The translations under genes were made by a program, and so were the position numbers. Under the pieces are notes generated by a model. The model saw only the letters and a list, made by a program, of their open reading frames with translations. It made no database searches and was not told where the DNA came from. DNA of 64,000 nucleotides, taken from positions 1,795,781-1,859,780 of the forward strand of contig NZ_MPPL01000001.1 of assembly GCF_001911425.1 (NCBI RefSeq), given 5' to 3'. This DNA comes from Mucilaginibacter polytrichastri. Lineage in GTDB: Bacteria; Bacteroidota; Bacteroidia; Sphingobacteriales; Sphingobacteriaceae. This document shows positions 63,961-64,000 of the stretch, one piece after another (positions within the stretch are counted from its first letter, which is position 1; every line of letters starts with the position of its first letter).

Positions 63961-64000
63961 TAAAAACAACATCAGGAATCTTCACAAATCAAAGTTATTT

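Overview
The window is chromosomal DNA from a member of the Bacteroidota, most likely family Sphingobacteriaceae (Mucilaginibacter- or Pedobacter-like). The signs are: moderate-to-low G+C; -7 promoter boxes of the Bacteroidota form TAnnTTTG, sometimes almost touching the start codon; few Shine-Dalgarno sequences; TonB-dependent receptor, YncE/BtuG-type lipoprotein and LptD-like genes of Bacteroidota type; and a eukaryote-like class Ia ribonucleotide reductase small subunit. The genus is my inference from protein resemblance. No phage, plasmid, insertion sequence, CRISPR array, rRNA or tRNA gene was seen.

Layout. 1-5.6 kb: the 5' part of a leftward AI-2E-family permease gene, then a glycerol operon glpD-glpK-glpF. 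5.7-10.6 kb: an AraC-type regulator divergent from a tripartite efflux operon (TolC, HlyD/EmrA-type adaptor, MFS pump). 10.7-14.2 kb: DUF3347 and DUF695 proteins, a UMF1-type MFS transporter and a lone LutA-type protein. 14.4-17.75 kb: the translation operon thrS-infC-rpmI-rplT, with three noticeable leader or start-site features. 17.8-20.3 kb: small envelope proteins and a serine hydrolase. 20.7-24.2 kb: nrdB-nrdA. 24.2-29.9 kb: a cobalamin riboswitch with BtuB- and BtuG-like genes and a small DUF6580 membrane protein, followed by a sirtuin and a Dph6-like PP-loop enzyme. 29.9-41 kb: housekeeping and stress genes (CrtA-like protein, free-methionine-sulfoxide reductase, DNA glycosylase, kynureninase plus HDAC-fold hydrolase, MATE pump, GNAT, hotdog protein, GT2). 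41.1-44.9 kb: mtaB-lgt-gtrA-suhB. 45-49.8 kb: leftward beta-CASP nuclease, MsbA-like ABC exporter, a coiled-coil membrane protein and a DUF62 enzyme. 49.9-53.2 kb: phoH, purC, STAS, rnz. 53.2-60.8 kb: MCE protein and amidase (leftward), then lptD-like, cinA and a 2-oxoacid dehydrogenase E2 (rightward). 61-63.9 kb: a leftward trio of polysaccharide deacetylase, GT2 and GT87-type genes.

The most interesting signals are regulatory RNAs. The thrS leader carries two tandem hairpins whose loops display UUGUAG. The first is almost an ideal tRNA-Thr(UGU) anticodon arm, and the second has the thrS start codon in its stem, so it could be a ThrRS translational operator. Downstream in the same operon, infC has only a UUG start, and the infC-rpmI gap holds a compact two-helix structure suited to ribosomal-protein (L20) control. 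A second theme is the riboswitch-led B12 uptake cluster, where DUF6580 is a candidate inner-membrane component. A third is several unrelated families of palindromic repeats scattered through the intergenic gaps.
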